Source: Verrucomicrobiota bacterium (GTDB taxonomy: Bacteria > Verrucomicrobiota > Verrucomicrobiia > Chthoniobacterales > UBA10450). From it: a stretch of DNA of 33,054 nucleotides. Shown one piece after another: positions 6,142 through 13,935 of the stretch; within the stretch, counting starts at the first letter, position 1, and the number at the start of each line of letters is the position of its first letter. The stretch covers positions 1-33,054 of the forward strand of contig QHRA01000179.1 of assembly GCA_003221295.1 (NCBI GenBank). Reading direction: 5' to 3'. The position numbers and the translations under genes were made by a program. Under the pieces are notes generated by a model. The model saw nothing but the letters and a program-made list of their open reading frames with translations, was not told where the DNA came from and did no database searches.

Positions 6142-8439
6142 TCACCCTTCCTCCCCCACGATTTGCACTTCAGTTTGTAATTCGACACCGCGCTTTTCTC
6201 GGGCCGTCGCTTGAATTTTCGCGATCAACTCGAGCATTTCCGCCGCGGTCGCGCCGCCGTCGTTAACAATAAAATTCCCATGCACCTCCGAGACCCGCGC
6301 TTTTCCGATGGCGCAATTTTTCAAGCCAAGCTCATCCACTAATTTTCCGGCGGGAATGCTGTCCGTATTTTTGAAAATGCATCCTGCGCTCGATGCCGCC
6401 GGCTGGGTCGTTTTACGTTTGTGCTGCGATTCCTCGAGTTTGTGCACGATCTCGTCCTTCCTGCTCGGCACACCACGAAATACCGCTGAGATCGCATAAT
6501 TTTTCTCCAGCGTCGGCACATGCCGGTAATGCACCTCCATCTCCGATGGTGTCATCGTATGTGCATTCCCTTCGGCGTCGAGAAGACGCACGCTCACGAC
6601 ATGCTCGAAAGTCTGTCCGCCCATTGCGCCGGCATTCATGCGCAATGCACCGCCGACTTCACCAGGAATCCCTTCCATCCATTCGAGACCACCGGTGCCG
6701 GCGTCGCGCCCGGCATAGGCAACTTGCTTTAATTTCGCGCCAACACCGGCCGTGATTTCATTTCCATTCACTGTGATATCGTCGAACTCGCCCCCACACG
6801 GATGAACAACCACGCCCGTGATTCCGCCATCGCGGACCAGAAGGTTTGATCCGCGTCCGATGACAAAGAGCGGAAGATTTTCTTGTCGACAAAAACGAAT
6901 CAGCTCGGCAAAGGCTTTCTCCGTGCGCGGCTCAATCCAAAACTGAGCCGGCCCGCCGACGCGCAAAGTAGTGTGTTTCGCCATCGGCTCATGCAAACGC
7001 ACTTCGCCTTCTTCGCCCACGATCGCCTTTAATTTTTCGGCAACCACCAGTTCCGCCGCCAGAATGGACAATTGCTCGTGAATATTTCCCGCGCCTAGGC
7101 TGAGGACGACATCGCCCGACGCCAGCATGTTGCCGACATCGTGATGGACGCGGGCGAAGCGCGATTGATAAGTCACGCCGCGATGACCGTGCGCGGAAAT
7201 GGCATCGGCAATGGTCTGCCCGCTGATCCCGGGAATGGGAGGCTCGCTCGCCGGATATATATCGGTAATGACAACGCGATCGGCCTGATCGAAGGCAGCG
7301 CCAAATTCCTTTCGCAAGGCCTTGGTCCGAGTGTAGCGATGCGGCTGAAACATTGTCAGCACGCGATTGCGCCCAGTCGATCGCGCCGCGGCCAGGGTCG
7401 CCCGAATTTCTGTCGGATGATGCGCATAATCATCGACCAACAGGAAACGATCGCTGGCATATTTGATTTCGAAACGCCGGCGCGCGTGTCGAAATTTGGC
7501 CAGCGCCATGGCGATTTTCTCGAACGGGATACCGAGTTCGCTCGCCAGCGCGACGACCCCAATGGCATTCTGCACATTGTGCTGGCCCGGAACATTCAGC
7601 CTCGCTTCGCCCAGTTTTTCTCCGCACCGAAAAACAGAAAAGACCGAGGCGAAATCCTCCAGCGTAACATCCTGCGCGCGATAATCGACGTTTTCGCCGA
7701 ATCCGTAGGAAACCGAACGGTCGGACTTGCAAACACGCGTTGCGATGGCGTCGTCGGCGCAGAAAAAAACCTTGCCAGATGTTTGACCGATCAACTGATC
7801 AAAGACCGCTTCGATTTTCGCCAGGTCTTCGTAAAAATCGAGATGCTCCGGCTCGATATTTAAGACCAGGATATGTTCGGGATAAAAACAGCGAATGGTG
7901 CCATCGCTTTCGTCTCCTTCAGCCACAAAAAATTCACCTCGCGGGTCCCAATGCGCGTTTTGTCCGAGGATCGGGATTTCGGCACCGACGTAATGCGACG
8001 GATGCAACCCCCCTTCGCGCAGGACATGTGCCGTCATGGCCGAGGTAGTGGTTTTACCGTGCATGCCGCAGATGATGATGCCGCGTTTTCCCTGCATGAT
8101 GGCGGCGAGCGCTTCCGCGCGCCGAGCCGTTCGCGTTTCCGATTGGCGCGCGCTAACGAGAATTGGATTGTCGGCCCTGATCGCCGAGGAGTACACGATC
8201 AACTCGGCTTCGGCTGCGTCTTCCGCCCGATGTTGTTGGAAAAATTGCAGACCCAGTCGCTGCAAACGTTCCACTTCCACCGAAATCGATTTGTCCGATC
8301 CGCTCACCTGATGTCCGAGCTCGAGCAGAAGCGCGGCGATGCCGCTCATCCCGCTGCCGGCCACGCCGATCAGATGAATGCGATGATGCTCACGTGTGAG
8401 AAATCGCGCCAGACTGAGTTGCACCCTCATCGTCGTCAT
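6142..8439 (-). CDS. murC/murB: MurC-MurB fusion: UDP-MurNAc--L-Ala ligase and UDP-GlcNAc-enolpyruvate reductase
   Basis: One 765-residue chain joins two cytoplasmic precursor enzymes. Residues 1 to about 465 are MurC, which adds L-Ala to UDP-MurNAc: GVAGSGMSG nucleotide-fold start (25-33), ATP loop GMHGKTTT (125-132), ESD and DDYAHHP (336-342) motifs. Residues about 480-765 are MurB, the FAD/NADPH reductase acting one step earlier: GRGSNLLV (528-535), GIPGEVGGALRMNAGA (590-605) and the C-terminal SAGCIFKN (684-691). In MurB the residue before IFKN/FFKN is usually Ser, the proton donor; here it is Cys687. Both halves look full length and no stop or frameshift separates them. The ATG at 8439 overlaps the murG stop as ATGA. 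The short linker around 465-482 has no separate start signal. Confidence 0.95.
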   Translation of the reverse strand: MTTMRVQLSLARFLTREHHRIHLIGVAGSGMSGIAALLLELGHQVSGSDKSISVEVERLQRLGLQFFQQHRAEDAAEAELIVYSSAIRADNPILVSARQSETRTARRAEALAAIMQGKRGIIICGMHGKTTTSAMTAHVLREGGLHPSHYVGAEIPILGQNAHWDPRGEFFVAEGDESDGTIRCFYPEHILVLNIEPEHLDFYEDLAKIEAVFDQLIGQTSGKVFFCADDAIATRVCKSDRSVSYGFGENVDYRAQDVTLEDFASVFSVFRCGEKLGEARLNVPGQHNVQNAIGVVALASELGIPFEKIAMALAKFRHARRRFEIKYASDRFLLVDDYAHHPTEIRATLAAARSTGRNRVLTMFQPHRYTRTKALRKEFGAAFDQADRVVITDIYPASEPPIPGISGQTIADAISAHGHRGVTYQSRFARVHHDVGNMLASGDVVLSLGAGNIHEQLSILAAELVVAEKLKAIVGEEGEVRLHEPMAKHTTLRVGGPAQFWIEPRTEKAFAELIRFCRQENLPLFVIGRGSNLLVRDGGITGVVVHPCGGEFDDITVNGNEITAGVGAKLKQVAYAGRDAGTGGLEWMEGIPGEVGGALRMNAGAMGGQTFEHVVSVRLLDAEGNAHTMTPSEMEVHYRHVPTLEKNYAISAVFRGVPSRKDEIVHKLEESQHKRKTTQPAASSAGCIFKNTDSIPAGKLVDELGLKNCAIGKARVSEVHGNFIVNDGGATAAEMLELIAKIQATAREKRGVELQTEVQIVGEEG

Positions 8440-9527
8440 ACTGCGGCAGTTGTATATTTCTCCATCGTTTCCACCACCGCGCTGGCGGCGTTTCTGGTCG
8501 AAAGTTTGGCCGCGTTCTGCGACATGCGCTGCAGACGCCCGTGATCTTCAATGAAGGGAAGGATTTTTCGCGCGAGCGCATCGTCTAAAATTTCCGATTC
8601 CTTCACCAGGATGGCTGCATCTGCCTTGACGAACACTTCGGCGTTACGCGCCTGGTGATCATCGGCGGCGTAGGGAAAAGGAATGAGGATGGCAGGCAAG
8701 GCGAATGCCGCCAGTTCCGCCAGACTGGCAGCGCCAGATCGAGCGACAGCGAAATCAGCCGCGCTGTAAAGTTCCTCCATGCGATGATGAAAAGCCGCCA
8801 CAAAAGCCGGCAGTTTGGCGCGCCGATAATTATCAGCCACCAGTTTTTCCTCGCGCGTTCCGGTCAGATGAATCACTTGCAGCCGCCCTCCATCGAGTGA
8901 CGGCAGCGACTTGATCATCGCCTGGTTGATCCCACTCGCACCCTGACTCCCGCCCATCACCAGCAAGGTCGTGAGGTCCGCGCTTAATCCAAGTTTTTCC
9001 CGCGCGGCCTTGCGATCGAGGCGCTGCAATTCTGTCCGAATCGGCGTGCCGGTCACTTCTGTTTTCACTTTGGGAAAAAAGGGCGCGCATTCTTTGAAGC
9101 CGAGCAGAACCGCTCGCACTAATCGCGCGGTCATCTTGTTGGCTTTGCCGGGGATGGCGTTGGATTCGTGGATGAATGTTGGGACGCCGCGCATTTTTCC
9201 GGCGAGGACCGGCGCCGTGGAAGTGAACCCGCCCATCCCGAGAATAACCTGCGGTTTGAACCGTCGGTAAATGGAACGGCAACGCCGGAAACTTTCGTTG
9301 AATCGACGAACAAATCCGAGGATGTCCGGTGAAAAAGGCGAGGGCAGCCCAATGGTAGGCAATTTTTCGAACGGAATTTCCGGATGTTCCTTCAACGCCA
9401 GCGCATCGACATCCTTTTCCGAAACAAAAAGCAGCACCTGGTGTCCGCGCGCGCGCAACACTTCAGCCACGGCAAGTCCCGGGAAGAGGTGTCCGCCGGT
9501 TCCTCCGCATGCGATGATGGCGTTCAT
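8436..9527 (-). CDS. murG: MurG: lipid II-forming GlcNAc transferase
   Basis: MurG is a membrane-associated GT-B transferase that moves GlcNAc from UDP-GlcNAc to lipid I, giving lipid II at the inner face of the membrane. From ATG 9527 the protein has 363 residues. The N-terminal ACGGTGGHLFPGLAVA glycine-rich loop, GMGGFTSTAP, HESNAIPGKANK, and the C-terminal donor-site segments MGGSQGASGIN and ARSGAASLAELAAF are all present. A longer frame extends 23 codons upstream, but homologues begin at the MNAIIACGG position and the upstream part is repeat sequence. No good ribosome-binding site is seen, so the start rests on homology. It overlaps the murC-murB fusion by ATGA. Confidence 0.95.
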   Translation of the reverse strand: MNAIIACGGTGGHLFPGLAVAEVLRARGHQVLLFVSEKDVDALALKEHPEIPFEKLPTIGLPSPFSPDILGFVRRFNESFRRCRSIYRRFKPQVILGMGGFTSTAPVLAGKMRGVPTFIHESNAIPGKANKMTARLVRAVLLGFKECAPFFPKVKTEVTGTPIRTELQRLDRKAAREKLGLSADLTTLLVMGGSQGASGINQAMIKSLPSLDGGRLQVIHLTGTREEKLVADNYRRAKLPAFVAAFHHRMEELYSAADFAVARSGAASLAELAAFALPAILIPFPYAADDHQARNAEVFVKADAAILVKESEILDDALARKILPFIEDHGRLQRMSQNAAKLSTRNAASAVVETMEKYTTAAV

Positions 9528-9542
9528 AGGATGGTTGATGGA

Positions 9543-9593
9543 CGGAGAGACGCGTTTCTGCGCGTGCAGGACGTGCAGAAGCACGTCTCTCCG
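9543..9593. repeat. Long hairpin in the ftsW-murG spacer
   Basis: Two 19-nt arms (9543-9561 and 9575-9593) pair with two mismatches around a 13-nt loop. The arms begin CGGAGAGACG and end CGTCTCTCCG. The hairpin lies 16 bp upstream of murG and 50 bp after ftsW, inside the presumed transcript. It has the form of a dispersed palindromic repeat. Confidence 0.75.
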
Positions 9594-9642
9594 CATTCTG
9601 CTGCGGACAATTTGAGATCTAAGATTTGAACCCTGGAGTTCT

Positions 9643-10785
9643 TCATATCCTTGGCGTCATACGCGCCTGCATGGTAATGCGTTTCTGATTTCCCGGGTCC
9701 AGCTTGGCTTGCCGGTAAATGTTCACCAAAATGCCGACGCCAAAAAGACAGGCGGCGAGATTCGATCCGCCGTAACTGATAAACGGCAGCGGCAATCCCT
9801 TGTTCGGCAATAGCGAAGTCGTCACCCCGATGTTCACTGCCGCCTGCAAGGCCAGGAGCGAAACAATTCCACAACTCAGCAGCATGCCGAAGCGATCTTT
9901 GGCATGCAGCGCGATCATCATCCCGCAAACGATGATGACGATAAACAAAAAAACGACGAGCAAGCTGACGCGCAATCCCAGTTCTTCGCCGATCATTGGA
10001 AAAATGAAATCGGTGTGCGCGTAGGGTAGATAGAGCATTTTTTGGCGGCCGTTGCCGAGACCAAGCCCTTCCATACCGCCGCTGCCCCACGCGATCAGCG
10101 CCTGCATTTGCTGCAAACCGGCATCCTGTTTGTAATTCTCCGGATGTAAGAACGCGAGGAGGCGGCTCATTCGCTCCGGCATGCAGGTGGCGGTGAAGAT
10201 AAATCCACCGAGCGCGCTGGCGGAAAACGCGCCGAGCAGGATGGCGTTTGTTCCGGCGACAAACATCATCACCAAAGTTGTCGCGCCGATGAGTGCGGAA
10301 GTGCCGAGATCGACCTCGGTAATGATGAGCGAGACCAGTAGTGCAATGCCGATGAGTGGAACTAAGAAACCGAAAATTACGTTGCGGGTCCTGTTTTCAA
10401 AACGCGAAAACCACCAGGCCAGAAAAAATATTGCAGCAACCTTGGCAATTTCCGATGGCTGAAATGTGACCGGACCGGCGCCGACCCAGCGGCGCGAGCC
10501 GTTGATCCGCAATCCGAAGTGCGGCACGAAACAGAGAGCCAGGGTTCCGAGCGCGAGCAGGAACCAGAGCCACCAGGTGTGGTACCAGAAATGGTAATCA
10601 ACCAGCGCGGCCGCAATCAAAATTGTAAGGCCAATCCCAAGCCAGAGTGACTGTCGTTTGATGAAAAAATAAACGTCACCGTGGGCATCGCGGGCGAATG
10701 CACTGGTGCTGAAAAGCATGACGATCCCAATGACCAGCATCCCAAGCACAGCTATAAAAAGAAAATGTGCGCTCTTGCGTTGCAT
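9643..10785 (-). CDS. ftsW: FtsW: SEDS-family septal peptidoglycan polymerase
   Basis: FtsW is a polytopic SEDS glycosyltransferase that polymerises lipid II at the septum together with its partner, the class B PBP FtsI encoded in the same cluster. The 380-residue protein has about ten hydrophobic segments. It shows SEDS signatures: NGSRRWVGAGPVTFQPSE (residues 95-112), TEVDLGTS, AHTDFIFPMIGEELG (about residue 255, carrying the conserved Asp) and PFISYGGSN near the C terminus. ATG 10785 fits the normal N terminus. No convincing ribosome-binding site precedes it; a 147-bp folded repeat lies upstream. RodA is a relative, but the cluster position supports FtsW. Confidence 0.95.
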   Translation of the reverse strand: MQRKSAHFLFIAVLGMLVIGIVMLFSTSAFARDAHGDVYFFIKRQSLWLGIGLTILIAAALVDYHFWYHTWWLWFLLALGTLALCFVPHFGLRINGSRRWVGAGPVTFQPSEIAKVAAIFFLAWWFSRFENRTRNVIFGFLVPLIGIALLVSLIITEVDLGTSALIGATTLVMMFVAGTNAILLGAFSASALGGFIFTATCMPERMSRLLAFLHPENYKQDAGLQQMQALIAWGSGGMEGLGLGNGRQKMLYLPYAHTDFIFPMIGEELGLRVSLLVVFLFIVIIVCGMMIALHAKDRFGMLLSCGIVSLLALQAAVNIGVTTSLLPNKGLPLPFISYGGSNLAACLFGVGILVNIYRQAKLDPGNQKRITMQARMTPRI

Positions 10786-10823
10786 TTATACAGGGTCACG
10801 CAGATCGCGATCAAAATTGGATT

Positions 10824-10970
10824 GGGTAGCGCACGCAACGCCAGTTCGGCTCGGACCTCGCGTGTTGGTTGCGACGTCTCGTCGCAACATGCTTTCGTGA
10901 TGCCTTGGTTGGAGAAAAGTCCGTAATCGCGAGGACGCGATCACCAACACGCGAGACGCGTGCGCTACCC
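10824..10970. repeat. Multi-arm palindromic element between the LysM gene and ftsW
   Basis: The outer arms are GGGTAGCGCACGC (10824-10836) and its complement (10958-10970). A second perfect pair is CTCGCGTGTTGGT (10857-10869) with 10943-10955. Inside are two small hairpins, TTGCGACG-TCT-CGTCGCAA (10869-10887) and ATCGCG-AGGA-CGCGAT (10926-10941). Together they would fold as a stem with two side arms. It fills most of the 209-bp gap, which contains no gene. Confidence 0.8.
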
Positions 10971-10994
10971 GGAATTCTGTCGCCGGACGCAATC

Positions 10995-11510
10995 TCATTC
11001 GTTCCCTTTCTTTGCCTTCGCGGCTTTACTTGGAATGATCAGCTTCTGTCCGACCTTTAATTTGCGCGGATCATCGATATGATTCGTCGCCAGCAGATCG
11101 TCGTACGAGACCTTGAATTTCTTTGCGATGTTCACCGGGTTGTCGCCTTTCGCGACGGTGTAAACTTTTGCGCCTTCCGGAATTGGATCGTTCGGCTTCG
11201 ATTTCTTCGCTGTTTTCGCCGGCGACGGTTGCGTTCCTTTCCCTTCCTCATAGTTAGTCGATGCCGTGGCGATGTGGCTCGAGTTGATGACCGCTACTCC
11301 ACCCTGCCGGCTTTTGATCGCGTTGAAGGCAATTATTCCCGCCACCGCGACGACGTGCAGCAAAAGCACAATCAAAAGCGCTCGCGAAAGTTTCATGTTC
11401 GGTTCCGAAAGATCGTCGAAGTCGGCACCGGAAGCGGTCGCGCGCCGCGTCGTCGCCGCCCGCAATTTCTTTTTGCGCGTAAAGATCTTCGGAAACTTTA
11501 TCGCTTTCAT
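10995..11510 (-). CDS. Membrane-anchored LysM protein inside the dcw cluster
   Basis: This 171-residue protein has a basic N-terminal region (1-40), one membrane segment (about 43-63), a low-complexity Lys/Pro linker (about 85-112) and a single C-terminal LysM domain (about 116-160, VYTVAKGDNPVNIAKKF then LKVGQKLIIP). LysM domains bind GlcNAc-containing glycans. The topology places this one in the periplasm, where it could bind peptidoglycan at the division site. Its ATG (11510) overlaps the murD stop as ATGA, so it is co-translated with precursor and division genes. It is not one of the standard dcw genes and I do not recognise a named homologue. A divisome or septal role is inferred from context only. 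Confidence 0.88.
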   Translation of the reverse strand: MKAIKFPKIFTRKKKLRAATTRRATASGADFDDLSEPNMKLSRALLIVLLLHVVAVAGIIAFNAIKSRQGGVAVINSSHIATASTNYEEGKGTQPSPAKTAKKSKPNDPIPEGAKVYTVAKGDNPVNIAKKFKVSYDDLLATNHIDDPRKLKVGQKLIIPSKAAKAKKGNE

Positions 11511-12838
11511 TTGGGCAAGGCATGGACGAGACGCCGGAATTGGTCGCCCCGGTCAGCGTAGCTCTTGAACATGTCGAACGAGGAAGTGCCGGGAGAAAAG
11601 AGGACCACGTCGCCAGTTTTCGCGGCCGCACGCGCGCGTTCGACCGCATCCGCGAGCGAGCGCGCGATTTCACATCGCGTTGCTTCGCGCCAATCATCGG
11701 CGATGCGGTTCGCCATCTCACCAAGAAGAATCGCGGTATGCGCTTTCTTCTTCACCAAATCGCGCAGCGGTTGGAAATCGAAACCCTTGTCTTTTCCGCC
11801 CGCGATCAAAACCACCGGCTTGGTTTGCGCCTGCAGCGCTTTTTCCGCCGCATCCAGATTCGTGGCTTTGGAATCGTTAATGTAATCGACCCCGCCGATC
11901 GTCCGGACAAATTCGCAGCGGTGGGGCGCCGGTTCATACGCACACAAGGGCGGCGCCATTTGCTCGAAGGCCAATCCGCGGATGTGTCCGACCGCGAGCG
12001 TCGCCATCAAGTTTTCGATGTTGTGGGAACCGCGCAATTTGGCATCGGCCAATCGCAACACCGGAGTCCTCTCGAAACAAATCGTCCCGTCCGCCAAACG
12101 AAAATCCGCGCGATCGTCGTAGGCGCTGAAGGTCAGACGATGCGCTTTGATCTGCGGCAGGTAGTCGCTCGCATTGACGACAGCGAACTCCTTCTCCGTC
12201 TGATATTCAAAAATGCGCAGCTTGGCCGCGTGATACTCCGCGACCGAGGCATAACGATCGAGATGATCGGGCGCGAAGTTCAACCACACCGCAATCTGCG
12301 GGCGAAAAGTCTTGATCGTTTCGAGTTGGAACGAGCTGACTTCGGCCGTCAGAACATCGAACTTCGATTGATGACGCACAACTTCGCTCAGCGGTTTGCC
12401 AATGTTGCCGCAGGCAACGGTGCGTTGACCGCACGCATTCAACATCTGCGCGACCAGCTCCGTTGTCGTGGTCTTGCCATTGGTGCCGGTGATGGCGATG
12501 AGCGGCAGTTCGCAAAATTGCCAGCCCAGCTCGAGCTCGCCGATCATTTCAATCTTTCGCGACGAAAAATTCTGCGCGAGTGGGGAATCGGGATCGATTC
12601 CAGGGCTCAGGACCGCCAGGTCGCAAGGATCGCGATTTGTTTCCGCGGCCGGACCGCTGATTACACGCACGCCATGGTCGCGCAGATTTTTGATCGTCGA
12701 TTCCGGCAACTTATTTTCCGTTGCGCTGTCGAGCACGCTGACGTTGGCATCATGCGAGCGCAGCAATAAAGCGGCCGCAGTCCCGCTTAATCCCGCGCCG
12801 AGGACAGCGATATTTTTATTTTGATAACGGGGGTTCAT
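11507..12838 (-). CDS. murD: MurD: UDP-MurNAc-L-Ala--D-Glu ligase
   Basis: MurD adds D-glutamate to UDP-MurNAc-L-Ala in the cytoplasm using ATP. From ATG 12838 it has 443 residues: an N-terminal nucleotide-binding fold NIAVLGAGLSG (9-19), ATP loop ITGTNGKTTTT (116-126), the EVSSFQLE segment, a DHLDRY motif and the C-terminal ligase domain with NDSKATN and LIAGGKDKG. The start is set by the ATGA overlap with mraY and by homology; an in-frame extension of 18 codons lies inside mraY. It also overlaps the LysM gene downstream by ATGA. Nothing is missing. Confidence 0.96.
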   Translation of the reverse strand: MNPRYQNKNIAVLGAGLSGTAAALLLRSHDANVSVLDSATENKLPESTIKNLRDHGVRVISGPAAETNRDPCDLAVLSPGIDPDSPLAQNFSSRKIEMIGELELGWQFCELPLIAITGTNGKTTTTELVAQMLNACGQRTVACGNIGKPLSEVVRHQSKFDVLTAEVSSFQLETIKTFRPQIAVWLNFAPDHLDRYASVAEYHAAKLRIFEYQTEKEFAVVNASDYLPQIKAHRLTFSAYDDRADFRLADGTICFERTPVLRLADAKLRGSHNIENLMATLAVGHIRGLAFEQMAPPLCAYEPAPHRCEFVRTIGGVDYINDSKATNLDAAEKALQAQTKPVVLIAGGKDKGFDFQPLRDLVKKKAHTAILLGEMANRIADDWREATRCEIARSLADAVERARAAAKTGDVVLFSPGTSSFDMFKSYADRGDQFRRLVHALPK

Positions 12839-13935
12839 CGCAACTTCAGCGTCGCTAATCCGAGGAGTGCAAAAACGGCAGACAAAATCCAAAACCGAAC
12901 GATGACGGTGTTCTCCTTCCAGCCGACCAGTTCGAAATGATGATGAAGTGGGGACATCGCGAAAATGCGGCGCCCGGTCAGTTGAAAACTCAGGACCTGC
13001 ATAATGACTGAGATCGCTTCGACGACGAAAACACCACCGACGACGGCGAGGAGAAATTCCTGCTTACAACAAATGGCGACGACGCCGATCATCCCGCCGA
13101 TGGCGAGTGAGCCGGTATCCCCCATGAAAACCTTGGCCGGGTGACAATTGAACCAGAGGAAACCAAGTCCGGCACCGACGAGCGCGGCACAAACCACCGT
13201 CAGCTCACCGGTGAAAGGATAAAACGGGACCTGCAAATATTCCGCGATCTTGAAATTGCCGGCGGCATAAGAAAGAAAAGCGTAGGCGAGCGCGACCGTG
13301 ACGGTGCAACCGATGGCAAGACCATCGAGGCCATCGGTCAAATTGACGGCGTTGGAGGAACCGACGATCACCACCGCAAAAAAGATGAGTGTGAACCACC
13401 CCATGTTGGTGACCACGGGAGCTTTGAAGAACGGCAGATAAAGCGAACGCGCCTGGACTTGCAGTAATGGGCTGGTGAGAAAAACGACGGTGACGACAGC
13501 GGCGAGCACCAATTGCGCAGCCAATTTCACCCGACCCGGAACGCCGTCGGATTTTTTCTTGGTGACCTTGAGATAGTCGTCGAGAAATCCGAGGACGCCG
13601 AGATAAAGCATGCTGAAAAGGACGAGCCAGACGAAGCGATTATCCGGGCGCGCCCAGAGTACGCTGGCGAGGAAGACCGCGCCGATGACCAGAACGCCAC
13701 CCATGGTGGGCGTGCCTTGTTTTCCTCCGTGAAGTTCGGCCAGGCGTCGCACTTCTTCGACGCTGCGGATGGGCTGGCCGATCTTGAGCGAGATCAATTT
13801 TCGGATGATGAAATTCCCGAAAACCAACGACAGGGCGAACGCGGTCACGGCTGATGCGACCGCGCGAAAAGTAACATAAAAAAAAACGTTGAGGCCGCCG
13901 ACCTGATCGCTCAAGCGATGAAGATAGAACATCAT
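12835..13935 (-). CDS. mraY: MraY: phospho-MurNAc-pentapeptide translocase (lipid I synthase)
   Basis: MraY transfers phospho-MurNAc-pentapeptide from UDP to undecaprenyl phosphate at the inner membrane. The 366-residue polytopic protein has around ten hydrophobic segments and the family motifs: GTPTMGG (74-80), the DDYLK aspartates (119-123), NAVNLTDGLDGLA (195-207), FMGDTGSLAIGG and PLHHHFE near the C terminus. There are two adjacent ATG codons (13935 and 13932). The first gives the overlap with the murF stop. The murD start overlaps its own stop. This is one of the best conserved genes of the cluster. Confidence 0.97.
   Translation of the reverse strand: MMFYLHRLSDQVGGLNVFFYVTFRAVASAVTAFALSLVFGNFIIRKLISLKIGQPIRSVEEVRRLAELHGGKQGTPTMGGVLVIGAVFLASVLWARPDNRFVWLVLFSMLYLGVLGFLDDYLKVTKKKSDGVPGRVKLAAQLVLAAVVTVVFLTSPLLQVQARSLYLPFFKAPVVTNMGWFTLIFFAVVIVGSSNAVNLTDGLDGLAIGCTVTVALAYAFLSYAAGNFKIAEYLQVPFYPFTGELTVVCAALVGAGLGFLWFNCHPAKVFMGDTGSLAIGGMIGVVAICCKQEFLLAVVGGVFVVEAISVIMQVLSFQLTGRRIFAMSPLHHHFELVGWKENTVIVRFWILSAVFALLGLATLKLR

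Noticed and set aside
10786-10994. Riboswitch or CRISPR-like array before ftsW
   Set aside because: There are no regularly spaced direct repeats and no known riboswitch core. The pairing pattern is that of a palindromic insertion-type element.
11522-12769. Long plus-strand open frame (415 codons) opposite murD
   Set aside because: It lies antisense to a clear murD with all motifs, is Arg-rich, and has no recognisable family. It is a by-product of GC-rich codon use.
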